Origin: an uncultured Ruminococcus sp.
GTDB lineage: Bacteria > Bacillota > Clostridia > Oscillospirales > Acutalibacteraceae
DNA length: 15,971 nt
Reading direction: 5' to 3'
Assembly: GCA_902773165.1 (NCBI GenBank)
Contig: CACYDO010000057.1
Coordinates: forward strand, 1 to 15,971
In this document: piece by piece, positions 1 through 7,687 of the stretch
How the letters are laid out: every line of letters begins with the position of its first letter
Numbering within the stretch: the stretch's first letter is position 1
Notes under the pieces: model-generated
Told to the model about the DNA's origin: nothing
The model's database searches: none
What the model saw: the letters and a program-made list of their open reading frames with translations, nothing else
Translations under genes and position numbers: made by a program

Positions 1-1790
1 CCCTTGCCGTGCATGATGATCTTGCGGTACTCAGCCTGATGCGGGTCGAGGAAATGCACATCGCAGGTAGCAGCAACAGGCTTTCCGAGCTTTTCGCCGA
101 GAGCGACTATCTTTCGGTTAAAATCCATTATCTGCTCAACGCTGTCAACCGTTCCGTTTCTCGTCATGAACATATTGTTGCCCAAGGGCTGAATTTCAAG
201 ATAATCGTAGAAATCGGCAATTTTCTCCAGCTCTTCATCACTTGCTCCCGTAACGACAGAGTGATATAGCTCGCCTATTTCGCAGGCAGAGCCTAAAATA
301 AGCCCCTCACGGTGGCGCATAAGGACAGAACGCGGAATACGCGGTCTTCTGAAAAAGTAATTCAGATGTGCGTAGGAAATCAGCTTATAGAGATTTTTAA
401 GACCAACTAAATTCTTAACGAGAATAATAATGTGATACGTTTTCTGCTTTTTAAGCAGCTCCATAGGAAGCTGAGAGCAGTTCTCGATAATAACGTCTTC
501 GCCTTCATACGGCTTGCTTTCCTCAAGACACATATCGTCCACGAGATATCCCTCGCAGCCGTAGATGACCTTAAATTCTCCGCCCTTTTTGTGGATCCCG
601 TTGACCGCCTTCATCGCGTCGGGGAAAGCCTGTGCAACGCCGTGATCTGTAATAGCGATCGCAGGCATACCCCACTCAAACGCCCTGTTCACGAGATCGC
701 CGGCCGGAGAAACGCCGTCCATATCGGACATATTCGTGTGAAGGTGAAGCTCCACGCGCTTTACAGGCGCGTTATCGACGATCTTGACCTTATCGCCCGT
801 GGAGATACTGTCCGCCATCATTACGATCTCATTATCGTAACGGTCAAACTGAACGCTGCCCTTTACTATTATAGTCTTTCCGGCTTTCATTAATTCAATC
901 GGCTTGCAGGCTTCTATCGTGTCGATAAGCTTAATTGTCATCGAACCGGTGTAATCCGTAATAAGAATAGACACTATGTATTTCTTTCCGTCACGCGTGG
1001 TACGGAAATCAATAGAAAAGATATCGCCCCAGATCATAGCGCTGCCCGTATCGGAAGATATCGTATTTATGGGAACGGTGTTCACCTTTGTGATCGCTCT
1101 TCCGTAAAGTGGGTGTGCGGAATTCGGCGCAAGAACGGGGTTGAGCGACGCGCCCTCGCGAACCTCTATTTTCACGGCGGCTGCCTCGGCAGCCTTTTCA
1201 CGTTCCTTTGCCGCTTTCATGACCTCGGCCTGCTGACGAACCTTGCGTTCATCGGCAGCGCGCTGAATTTCGATCTCGAACTGCTTCTGCATTTCGGCGT
1301 AAGCTTCATCGTCGGCGCTTACAGCGGAGATACCTGTAAACTCGGTATTTACACGCACCCCGAACATATCCAGGATCGCCTGAGAGATCAGTCTCCCTGC
1401 GTTTTGCCCTTTAATTACGGCTTCGCCGCCGTGGAAAAGCTCGATAGTAAGCGTATTCCCTTCAAGCTTGGGAACAGCGTCCTTAAACGTGCCGTTTAAC
1501 GTCATGTTGTCGCGCTTCATGTGGACGACGATCTCCTGAAAATAATCGGCAGAAAAAAGCTCGGGCGGAAATTTGGTATTGATCCTCACGCTCGAAAGCT
1601 CCAGTGCCTTTACAAGCTCGCGCTCCATTGCAAGGATATCGCCCTGTGCGACAAGCTTTTCAAATAAAAGAGAAACAGTCATGGAGTTTGACTGTTTGTT
1701 GATCGATATTCTGTCAACTCTGCCTCCGCCCAGATTTTCTGCAAGCGGCGCAGATATGTATTTTTGAAAAACGCTTGATACTGTACTCAA
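1..1790 (-). CDS. polC: DNA polymerase III PolC-type alpha subunit, N-terminal part (runs off left edge)
   Basis: Replicative polymerase of low-GC Gram-positives. The minus strand is open from 1790 to the window edge (596 codons, no stop). In order: N-terminal domain (about residues 1-200, with a charged Ala/Lys/Glu stretch), an OB-fold region (about 250-330), then a PHP domain beginning at the HLHT motif (His349, His351) and including ITDHG, YGCEGYLVDD and CDVH. The catalytic palm lies outside the window. I see no exonuclease: after YLVDD (Asp418-Asp419) only about 32 residues precede YHIIILVKN, where Bacillus subtilis PolC carries its DEDD proofreading domain with the FDVETTG motif. The start is TTG at 1790, chosen because AGAAGG lies 10 bases upstream and the N-terminus aligns with the family; no ATG lies nearby. 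It follows ispG on the same strand after a 628-base gap, so it probably has its own promoter. Family assignment is certain; the missing domain is read directly from the translation. Confidence 0.96.
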   Translation of the reverse strand, partial: MSTVSSVFQKYISAPLAENLGGGRVDRISINKQSNSMTVSLLFEKLVAQGDILAMERELVKALELSSVRINTKFPPELFSADYFQEIVVHMKRDNMTLNGTFKDAVPKLEGNTLTIELFHGGEAVIKGQNAGRLISQAILDMFGVRVNTEFTGISAVSADDEAYAEMQKQFEIEIQRAADERKVRQQAEVMKAAKEREKAAEAAAVKIEVREGASLNPVLAPNSAHPLYGRAITKVNTVPINTISSDTGSAMIWGDIFSIDFRTTRDGKKYIVSILITDYTGSMTIKLIDTIEACKPIELMKAGKTIIVKGSVQFDRYDNEIVMMADSISTGDKVKIVDNAPVKRVELHLHTNMSDMDGVSPAGDLVNRAFEWGMPAIAITDHGVAQAFPDAMKAVNGIHKKGGEFKVIYGCEGYLVDDMCLEESKPYEGEDVIIENCSQLPMELLKKQKTYHIIILVKNLVGLKNLYKLISYAHLNYFFRRPRIPRSVLMRHREGLILGSACEIGELYHSVVTGASDEELEKIADFYDYLEIQPLGNNMFMTRNGTVDSVEQIMDFNRKIVALGEKLGKPVAATCDVHFLDPHQAEYRKIIMHGK

Positions 1791-1817
1791 AATTATCTTT
1801 CCTTCTCTTTTGTAAAG

Positions 1818-1833
1818 GCGCCCAAACGGGCGC
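1818..1833 (-). promoter_or_regulatory. Leader hairpin just upstream of the polC ribosome binding site
   Basis: GCGCCC-AAAC-GGGCGC is a perfect 6-bp stem with a 4-base loop. It lies 12 bases upstream of the AGAAGG Shine-Dalgarno sequence of polC. On the minus strand it is followed by CTTTAC, not a clear T-run. It could be a weak terminator or attenuator, or an mRNA 5' stabiliser; the sequence does not decide. Confidence 0.35.
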
Positions 1834-1885
1834 TGATGTTTATTGTGATTGTAACATCTATAAATTTATTGCTGCGATTATAATG

Positions 1886-2059
1886 GGAACTGTTAAAGAA
1901 TAATTTTTAAACTTAAACTTTTGTCAGTTCCTGTCGATAAGAAGTTTTTCAGCTTTAATCACAGTATGTTCTGCTTTGATTGTTTTTTATGTAGGTAAAT
2001 TTTAGAAAAATATAAACTATATATTTTTTCAAATTTAAAAGTTATTTATTAACAGTTCC
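1886..2059. repeat. MITE-like element with 33-bp imperfect terminal inverted repeats
   Basis: The arm at 1886-1918 and the reverse complement of 2027-2059 match at 27 of 33 positions, including the outermost 11 (GGAACTGTTAA / TTAACAGTTCC). They enclose 108 AT-rich bases without coding capacity, giving a 174-bp unit. The layout resembles a non-autonomous miniature inverted-repeat element. I found no convincing target-site duplication (ATAATG on one side, ATACTT on the other). It sits upstream of polC, with a TATAAT-like hexamer directly outside one arm (1877-1882), so it could alternatively be part of the polC control region. Confidence 0.5.
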
Positions 2060-2165
2060 ATACTTACAAGTTTAAAACGCGGAGATCAATTACCAGTTGT
2101 TTATGTAATAAATCTGCCGCGCGGAAACCAACTCACCTATACTAAATAAAACGGCGGAATTGTCT

Positions 2166-2207
2166 GCGGCGACACGCCGCCGGAACTGCCCCCGGGCGCT
2201 TGCCCGG
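2166..2207. repeat. Tandem GC-rich hairpins
   Basis: Two perfect short palindromes lie side by side: GCGGCG-ACA-CGCCGC (2166-2180) and CCGGGC-GCTT-GCCCGG (2192-2207). Neither is followed by a T-run. They belong to the palindrome cluster filling the ispG-polC gap. Confidence 0.5.
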
Positions 2208-2230
2208 TGCAACGGTAGACTTTTTGTGTT

Positions 2231-2270
2231 GCAGCCCGGCACATTGGCTTCGCCTCGTGCCTGCTTTTTT
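2231..2270 (+). repeat. Nested hairpin followed by T6, terminator-like on the plus strand
   Basis: GGCAC (2238-2242) pairs with GTGCC (2257-2261), with an inner GGC-TTC-GCC stem, and TTTTTT follows at 2265-2270. By shape this is an intrinsic terminator for plus-strand transcription, but no plus-strand gene ends here. It is more likely a palindromic repeat. A similar GTGCC...GCAGGCTTTTTTG string occurs near the right end of the window. Confidence 0.4.
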
Positions 2271-2347
2271 GTTTCGGGAAGTTACTTTATTTATGCGCTG
2301 CGCGTTATGTTTTTCTTTGTTGCTTTTACTCCGCTTATACGCGCTTT

Positions 2348-2412
2348 TATGGGGCGCCGCCCCATACCCCGGCAGCTTTTTTGAAAAAAAGCTGCGCAAA
2401 AAACTTCAGCTG
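2348..2412 (-). repeat. Composite palindromic repeat, copy 1 (3' of ispG; possible terminator)
   Basis: Three modules: a perfect hairpin TATGGGGC-GCC-GCCCCATA (2348-2366), the core ACCCCGGCA (2366-2374), and a long hairpin GCAGCTTTTTT / AAAAAAGCTGC (2372-2395), followed by CAAAAAACTTCAGCTGTG. It begins 6 bases beyond the ispG stop. On the minus strand the A/T-rich stem follows a T6 run, so it may end ispG transcripts, although no canonical GC-stem plus T-tail is present. Related modules occur at 15617, 15737 and 15891. Confidence 0.55.
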
Positions 2413-2418
2413 TGTCTT

Positions 2419-3462
2419 CTATAACTTATCTATCTCTTCCATCAGCGCCGCTACAAGCTCCTCTTCCTTAACCTTGCGGACGATCTCACCCTTTTTGAAA
2501 ATAAGCCCCGTTCCGTCACCGCCTGCAATGCCGATATCCGCTTCTCTCGCTTCTCCCGGCCCGTTTACAATACAGCCCATGACCGCAACCGTTATGTTCT
2601 TTTCACAGCCGCGGAGCTTTTCCTGAACCTCTTTCGCTATTCCTATTAAATCTATCCTCGTTCTGCCGCATGTCGGACAGGAGATAAACTTAACTCCGCT
2701 TGTATCTATATCTATCGCTTTAAGAATATCCTTAGCCGCATAGACCTCCTTAACGGGATCGTCCGTCAGCGAAACTCTTACCGTATCGCCGATTCCGCGA
2801 AGAAGCAGCGAACCAAGACCGGCAGCGGATTTTATCAGTCCCATGCGCTCCGTCCCTGCCTCCGTAACGCCTAAATGCAATGGATAATCGCATTTTTCGC
2901 TCGCAAGCTCATATGCTTTGATCATCGTACCGACCGTAGATGATTTCATGGACAGAACAATATCGTAGAAATCGAATTTTTCGAGGAGCGAAGCGTGATA
3001 AAGTGCGCTTTCGCAAAGAGCGTCCGCCGTTGGAGAGCCGTATTTCGCAAGAATACTCTTTTCAAGAGAACCGGAATTAACGCCTATGCGTATCGGCACG
3101 TTTTTCGCGCGGCAAGCCTTTACGACCTCGTGTACGCGGGCTTCATCTCCGATATTTCCGGGATTTATGCGCACCTTGTCGATACCTGCCGACACCGCCG
3201 CAAGAGCTAAGCGATAATCGAAATGGATATCTGCCACTATCGGCACGCTGACGGCTTTTTTTATCGGCTCGATCAGCGATATCGCGTCCATATTCGGGAT
3301 AGCTATCCTGATTATATCGCACCCTGCTTTTTCAAGCTCAACGCACTGCTTTACACTTCCTTCAATGTCGGTCGAAGGAATATTCACCATAGACTGAACC
3401 GAGATCGGCGCACCTCCGCCGATCTCAACTCCGCCTGCATTTACCTTAATTTTGCTGCTCAT
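2419..3462 (-). CDS. ispG: (E)-4-hydroxy-3-methylbut-2-enyl-diphosphate synthase (flavodoxin-dependent)
   Basis: Penultimate enzyme of the MEP isoprenoid pathway: it reductively opens MEcPP to HMBPP using a [4Fe-4S] cluster. The cluster ligands are visible as CPTC (Cys262, Cys265) and GCIVNGPGE (Cys297, Glu304), with the same 3-32-7 spacing as the E. coli enzyme. The N-terminal barrel carries ISVQSMVN, ADIHFD and RINPGNIG. At 347 residues it has the usual bacterial length. The ORF can be extended to a GTG at 3471, but that GTG is part of the AGAGGTG Shine-Dalgarno 6 bases before the ATG at 3462, so the ATG is chosen. It follows the rseP stop by 11 bases and is surely co-transcribed. Together with dxr in the same cluster it shows that this organism makes isoprenoids by the MEP route. 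Confidence 0.96.
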   Translation of the reverse strand: MSSKIKVNAGGVEIGGGAPISVQSMVNIPSTDIEGSVKQCVELEKAGCDIIRIAIPNMDAISLIEPIKKAVSVPIVADIHFDYRLALAAVSAGIDKVRINPGNIGDEARVHEVVKACRAKNVPIRIGVNSGSLEKSILAKYGSPTADALCESALYHASLLEKFDFYDIVLSMKSSTVGTMIKAYELASEKCDYPLHLGVTEAGTERMGLIKSAAGLGSLLLRGIGDTVRVSLTDDPVKEVYAAKDILKAIDIDTSGVKFISCPTCGRTRIDLIGIAKEVQEKLRGCEKNITVAVMGCIVNGPGEAREADIGIAGGDGTGLIFKKGEIVRKVKEEELVAALMEEIDKL

Positions 3463-3473
3463 ACTCTGCACCT

Positions 3474-4829
3474 CTATCCGCCGATACCGCTGCCCGTTAT
3501 AAGACGGACGATATCGTTAAGCGTGATAACCGCGATGAATCCCAGCAGAAGAATAAATCCTGCCGCATGAACCCAACCCTCGTATTTTGCCGGAACGGGC
3601 TTTCTCATGATGACCTCGATCACCATAAAGAGGAATCTGCCGCCGTCAAGCGCCGGAAGCGGAAGAAGATTCACTATTCCGAGATTGACCGTAATTATCA
3701 TCATCATATACAATATATTATCTACTGCGTCAACGAAGCTTGTCTGCAAGCCTGACTGAGCTGCCTGAGTAACAACAGACGCCGCGCCTACCGGACCTGC
3801 CATATCGTTCATTCCATACGTTCCCGTAACAAGCCCGAACAAGCTTTTGTAGATCATTCTCACCACGGAAACAGTTCCCGTAAACGATTCCGAAACGGTA
3901 GACAAAAACGTCTTCTCGATCGGCTCAACCGAGAAATCTATCGCTACAGCCGGGTTGCCGTCATCGCCGAGATATGTGTAAAAATCAACGTCCTCAAGCG
4001 TGATCTCCTCGCCTGCGCGAAGAACGGTAACGTCTGTTCTGAATCTCTTGCGCTCGGGCATATACTCCTGCTCCTCGGGCTTATAGTCCTTTCCCGAAAG
4101 CTTATTGACCTGCGCAAGCGTTTCCTGCGTTATTTTATCGGCTTCTTCCTTTGAGGCGCAGACGTTGATCTTATTGATACCGTCATTAAACGCCTCGGTT
4201 ATCTCTTTGAGCTCATCTTCGGTGTAATCATCGGCTTTAAGGGAGGTGTACTGCCGCAGAAGAGTAAATCCGCAATCCTCTTTGTAGACAGAAAAATCCT
4301 GCCCGTCAACGATATCAAGCTCCAGCATTGCAACTGCAAAGGTGATATCACGGGAATTTGTTATCTTGTAATCGCCTATTTTGAGAAATTTATCTCCTGT
4401 CTGCAAGCCTGATTTTGAAGTAAACGCAGACTGCGCAAAATCGGAGATCGTTGTTGAAGAAAACATCGGAGACTGAATTACGAGTATCGCCATCATAACA
4501 AGACCCAGCACGATATTATTGAACGCACCTGCAACGATAACGATCATTCGCTGCCACACGGGTTTATTTATAAACGCGCGTTCGTTGTCGCTCTCTTCAT
4601 TTTCTCCCTCAAGCGCACAATAGCCGCCGATAGGCAGCAATCTCAGAGTATACTTAGTTTCCCCTCGCTCAAACTGAAAAAGCTTCGGCCCCATGCCGAT
4701 AGCAAATTCATTCACCTGTACTCCGAATTTTTTTGCCGTAATGAAGTGACCGAACTCATGGAAAAACACAATGAATTCAAAAAGCAATACGCCGATCGCT
4801 ATCAAGGCGGCAGTTGTGAGAATTTTCAT
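3474..4829 (-). CDS. rseP: RseP/RasP family site-2 intramembrane zinc metalloprotease
   Basis: Membrane protease that cuts transmembrane substrates such as anti-sigma factors and remnant signal peptides. The zinc site HEFGH (His24, Glu25, His28) lies in the first membrane segment, and the third ligand motif NLLPLPALDGGR (Asp395) in a late one. Further hydrophobic segments are near 95-117, 372-392 and 421-440. A PDZ domain starts near 128 (GLQTGD at 141-146). At 451 residues it is about 100 longer than I expect for a clostridial protein with one PDZ. The excess is an acidic, Lys/Glu-rich insertion at about 184-262 inside the PDZ region. The ATG at 4829 has an AAAGG about 13 bases upstream, a rather long spacing. 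It lies between dxr (69-base gap) and ispG (11 bases); in B. subtilis rasP also follows dxr. Confidence 0.95.
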   Translation of the reverse strand: MKILTTAALIAIGVLLFEFIVFFHEFGHFITAKKFGVQVNEFAIGMGPKLFQFERGETKYTLRLLPIGGYCALEGENEESDNERAFINKPVWQRMIVIVAGAFNNIVLGLVMMAILVIQSPMFSSTTISDFAQSAFTSKSGLQTGDKFLKIGDYKITNSRDITFAVAMLELDIVDGQDFSVYKEDCGFTLLRQYTSLKADDYTEDELKEITEAFNDGINKINVCASKEEADKITQETLAQVNKLSGKDYKPEEQEYMPERKRFRTDVTVLRAGEEITLEDVDFYTYLGDDGNPAVAIDFSVEPIEKTFLSTVSESFTGTVSVVRMIYKSLFGLVTGTYGMNDMAGPVGAASVVTQAAQSGLQTSFVDAVDNILYMMMIITVNLGIVNLLPLPALDGGRFLFMVIEVIMRKPVPAKYEGWVHAAGFILLLGFIAVITLNDIVRLITGSGIGG

Positions 4830-4898
4830 TAATATTTTTCAGCCTTTCAGTAAAGATTCCGACTTATTGAGAATAAAAATACAAACCGAATTTACGAA

Positions 4899-6044
4899 TC
4901 AATAATTTGCAAGAATATACTCTCTTGCAGCTTTATCTGCTTCAAAAACATCTTCGGCTGTGATTATTTGCTTAGACTTTACATTATCCAAAGAAGCGTT
5001 TACCAGCTCCCCTATCTTCAAGAAGGATATTTTCCTGTCCAAAAACAGCCGTACTGCTTCTTCGTTAGCTCCGTTAACTATCGCAGTCGCCGTTCCGCCC
5101 TTTGCCATCGCGCGCTTACAAGCTTTAAGGCATACAAACGTTTCCGGGTCGGGCTTTGCAAATGTGAGCGTTCCCAGCTCCGCTAAATCAAGCGTCCCCA
5201 CATCGCACGGATATCTTTCGGGGTACGTCAGCGCGTACTGTATCGGTATCTTCATATCTGGTACGCCGAGCTGAGCTATTACGGAATTGTCGCAATATTC
5301 TATCATAGAATGAACAACGCTCTCTCTGTGAACAACAACGTCGATCTTCGCAACGGGCACGTCGAACAGCCAGCGTGCTTCGATGATCTCCAGTCCCTTA
5401 TTCATCATGGTGGCGGAATCAATCGTGATCTTGGCGCCCATGCTCCAATTCGGGTGATTGAGCGCCTCCTCCACCGTAACGTTTTCCAGACTTTCAGCAG
5501 ATCTGCCGAAGAACGGACCGCCCGAAGCCGTCAGGATAAGCCGTTTAAGCGCCTTCTTTTCCGGACAGCCTTGAAGACACTGAAAGACAGCGGAATGCTC
5601 GCTGTCTACAGGGTATATCTTAACGCCGTTTTCACGGGCGTTTTTCATAACAAGGCTGCCCCCGGCAACAAGAGTTTCCTTATTTGCAAGAGCAATGTTT
5701 TTCTTTTCCTCTATCGCGGCAAGTGTCGGCTTCAAGCCTACCATGCCGACAACGGCGGTCAGAACGGTATCCGCCTGCGGGATCGCCGCTGCTTCGCATA
5801 ATCCGGCCATTCCGTAGGATACTCTTGTATCAGTATCGGCAAGGCGAAGCTTCAGCTCCTTAGCCAAAGCTTCACTGCCCATTACGGCAAGCGCCGGTTT
5901 GAATTGTCTGACCTGCTTTTCGAGCAGATCTATATTGCTGTTGGCTGTAAGCGCCGAAACACGGATACCGAGCTTTTCGCAAACACTCAGCGTCTGCGTT
6001 CCGATCGAGCCTGTTGAGCCGAGAACGGCTAGATTTTCTGTCAT
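4899..6044 (-). CDS. dxr: 1-deoxy-D-xylulose 5-phosphate reductoisomerase
   Basis: Catalyses the first committed MEP-pathway step, DXP to MEP, with NADPH and a divalent metal. Visible motifs are the NADPH-binding GSTGSIGTQ near the N-terminus, the metal ligands in VDSEHSA (Asp147, Glu149) and MNKGLEIIEARWLF (Glu219), the flexible-loop region HPNWSMG, and NGANEEAV towards the C-terminus. The product is 381 residues, normal for the family. An upstream ATG at 6065 overlaps the cdsA stop (ATGA), but GGAGG lies within that extension, 8 bases before the ATG at 6044. The second ATG also gives the family-like MTENLAVLGSTGSIG start. The Shine-Dalgarno lies at the very end of cdsA, so translational coupling is likely. 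Confidence 0.96.
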   Translation of the reverse strand: MTENLAVLGSTGSIGTQTLSVCEKLGIRVSALTANSNIDLLEKQVRQFKPALAVMGSEALAKELKLRLADTDTRVSYGMAGLCEAAAIPQADTVLTAVVGMVGLKPTLAAIEEKKNIALANKETLVAGGSLVMKNARENGVKIYPVDSEHSAVFQCLQGCPEKKALKRLILTASGGPFFGRSAESLENVTVEEALNHPNWSMGAKITIDSATMMNKGLEIIEARWLFDVPVAKIDVVVHRESVVHSMIEYCDNSVIAQLGVPDMKIPIQYALTYPERYPCDVGTLDLAELGTLTFAKPDPETFVCLKACKRAMAKGGTATAIVNGANEEAVRLFLDRKISFLKIGELVNASLDNVKSKQIITAEDVFEADKAAREYILANY

Positions 6045-6061
6045 AGCGTCTTCCTCCGCTG

Positions 6062-6892
6062 TCATGTGGTGATGATCGGGAGAACGGTATCAATTATCAT
6101 TATGAGCGGCGCGGTAAAGATCACGCTGTCAAACCGGTCAAGCATACCGCCGTGACCGGGGATAAGCGAACCGTAATCCTTAATATTACAGCTTCTTTTG
6201 ATGAGCGAAAAGCTCAGGTCGCCGAGAATAGATATCAGCGCACCGAAAAAGCCTATAATAATAAAGTTAATGTAATTGATGTGAACCGTGCTGTCAAAGA
6301 AAAACTGCGTGAAAATAACGCCCTCTATCAGAGGAATAACAGTACCTGCTATCAGACCGCTTACAGCGCCCTCTACTGTTTTTTTCGGGCTGATTTTCGG
6401 GCAAAGCTTATGCTTTCCTAAGAAGCTGCCGCCGAAATACGCGCCGCCGTCTGCAAACCACGGTATCGCAAGTGCTGCGATAATGTAGAAAATGCCGACA
6501 ACATTTTTCCTCATATCATACATATAGACGAGCGTCCACAAGCCGAGCGTACACATCGTTGTTATCGTCAGCGCGAATGAAAGATCGGGAAACACAAGCT
6601 TTTCGTGATTAAAGACCATCGCAAGATAAAGCAAAACAATAAACGCAAACACGATGATCATGCAGGCAAGCTTATTCCAATAAAACAGGAAGAAAAGCAC
6701 ACAGAACGCCATGCACGGAATAAGAATTGTAATTTTTTTGTCAAGCTTTTTTGCAGACAAGCCCTCAACTATGCACATTGAAGCTATGCCTGCAAGGCTA
6801 ATGTCGATAACTATCGGGAAATATGCCCCCAGAATTATCAGACCAAGCGCCAGCAAGATACCTATACCTGCGGATAATAATCTTGTTTTCAT
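6062..6892 (-). CDS. cdsA: Phosphatidate cytidylyltransferase (CDP-diglyceride synthase)
   Basis: Integral membrane enzyme that makes CDP-diacylglycerol from phosphatidate and CTP, the precursor of phosphatidylglycerol and cardiolipin. The C-terminal family signature is intact at about residues 229-256: SLIKR, then KDYG, then PGHGGMLDRFDS. About eight hydrophobic segments cover the 276 residues. The ORF can be extended to a TTG at 6922 inside uppS, but GGGAGG lies 6 bases before the ATG at 6892, which also gives a normal MKTRLLSAG membrane start. The gene is 16 bases downstream of uppS and its stop is next to the dxr Shine-Dalgarno, typical of the conserved uppS-cdsA-dxr order. Confidence 0.95.
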   Translation of the reverse strand: MKTRLLSAGIGILLALGLIILGAYFPIVIDISLAGIASMCIVEGLSAKKLDKKITILIPCMAFCVLFFLFYWNKLACMIIVFAFIVLLYLAMVFNHEKLVFPDLSFALTITTMCTLGLWTLVYMYDMRKNVVGIFYIIAALAIPWFADGGAYFGGSFLGKHKLCPKISPKKTVEGAVSGLIAGTVIPLIEGVIFTQFFFDSTVHINYINFIIIGFFGALISILGDLSFSLIKRSCNIKDYGSLIPGHGGMLDRFDSVIFTAPLIMIIDTVLPIITT

Positions 6893-6908
6893 TTCAAGCC
6901 TCCCATGC

Positions 6909-7658
6909 CTACACGCCGCCAAATCTTCTGCTGCGCTTGGAGTATTCTATAAGTGCTTTATCGAGATGTTCGGTTGTATAATCCGGCCACAGAACATCGT
7001 CGATGTAGTATTCCGAATATGCCGACTGCCAGAGCAGAAAATTAGACGTGCGGTGTTCTCCGCTGGGTCTGATGATAAGGTCGGGGTCGGGCTGCCCCCT
7101 CGTATAAAGATGATCGGAAATAAGCTTTTCATCTATATCGTCTTTAGACAGCTCTCCCGAAAGCAGCTTGTCAGACATCTGCCGAAAAGCGTTCACAAGC
7201 TCGGCTCTTCCGCCGTAATTCATCGCCAGATTCAGTACCATACCGGTATGAGCGGCGGAGAGCGTTTCATTTTTTATCATTAGCTCCGTAAGCTCGGGCG
7301 GAAAACGGTAAATATCGCCTAGGAATTTTACGGAGATAGTGTCGTCGCCGAAATCACGGAGAGCTTCTTCGAGGTAATCCTTGAAATAGCGCATAAGCGT
7401 ATCTACTTCTTCCTTTGGTCTGCTCCAGTTCTCCGTTGAAAAGGCATACATTGTAAGATATTTAATTCCTATATCACTGCAATAACGGCTGATCTTACGA
7501 AATGTCTGCGCGCCTGCCTTATGACCGGCGCTGCGCGGCAGACCTCGTTTTTTAGCCCAACGGCCGTTGCCGTCCATAATAATTCCAATATGCTCAGGCA
7601 GCTTGATATCGGAGAGAGTAATCTCCCGATCGCTGCTGTTTTTTGAAAAAATTCCCAT
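6909..7658 (-). CDS. uppS: Isoprenyl transferase (undecaprenyl diphosphate synthase)
   Basis: Cis-prenyltransferase that extends farnesyl diphosphate with isopentenyl diphosphate to the C55 lipid carrier used for peptidoglycan and wall polymers. The catalytic IIMDGNGRWA (Asp29) and its continuation KKRGLPRSAGHKAGA are present, as are YAFSTENWSRP (about 71-81) and the late substrate-binding motif RPSGEHRTSNFLLWQ (about 197-211). Most homologues read RTSGE there, so Pro198 is a minor oddity. The length of 249 residues is normal. An AGGA lies 8 bases before the ATG. It starts 29 bases after frr and consumes IPP made by the MEP enzymes encoded downstream. Confidence 0.96.
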   Translation of the reverse strand: MGIFSKNSSDREITLSDIKLPEHIGIIMDGNGRWAKKRGLPRSAGHKAGAQTFRKISRYCSDIGIKYLTMYAFSTENWSRPKEEVDTLMRYFKDYLEEALRDFGDDTISVKFLGDIYRFPPELTELMIKNETLSAAHTGMVLNLAMNYGGRAELVNAFRQMSDKLLSGELSKDDIDEKLISDHLYTRGQPDPDLIIRPSGEHRTSNFLLWQSAYSEYYIDDVLWPDYTTEHLDKALIEYSKRSRRFGGV

Positions 7659-7687
7659 TTATACTGTCCTAAATATCCCCGGTATAA

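Larger units (their letters stand above)
1791..2418. other. Gene-free gap between ispG and polC
   Basis: No credible gene is visible. The left part (1840-2110) is very AT-rich and holds a long inverted repeat. The right part (2130-2412) is GC-rich and consists mainly of short hairpins. The open frames at 2142-2424 are low-complexity, overlap on both strands and cover palindromes, so I do not call them. The polC promoter should be here. A TATAAT-like hexamer on the minus strand (1877-1882) abuts the inverted repeat, but has no convincing -35 partner. Confidence 0.6.

Noticed and set aside
432..1499. Plus-strand open frames at 432-893 and 1113-1499
   Set aside because: They are shadows of the minus-strand polC frame, which is continuous from 1790 to the edge and aligns with PolC.
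1840..2130. Riboswitch or tRNA in the polC upstream gap
   Set aside because: No cloverleaf, T-loop GTTCRANYC or known riboswitch core could be traced; the only strong structure is the long inverted repeat.
2142..2424. Overlapping open frames on both strands in the ispG-polC gap
   Set aside because: Three frames overlap on both strands in a palindrome cluster; the products look like translated repeats.
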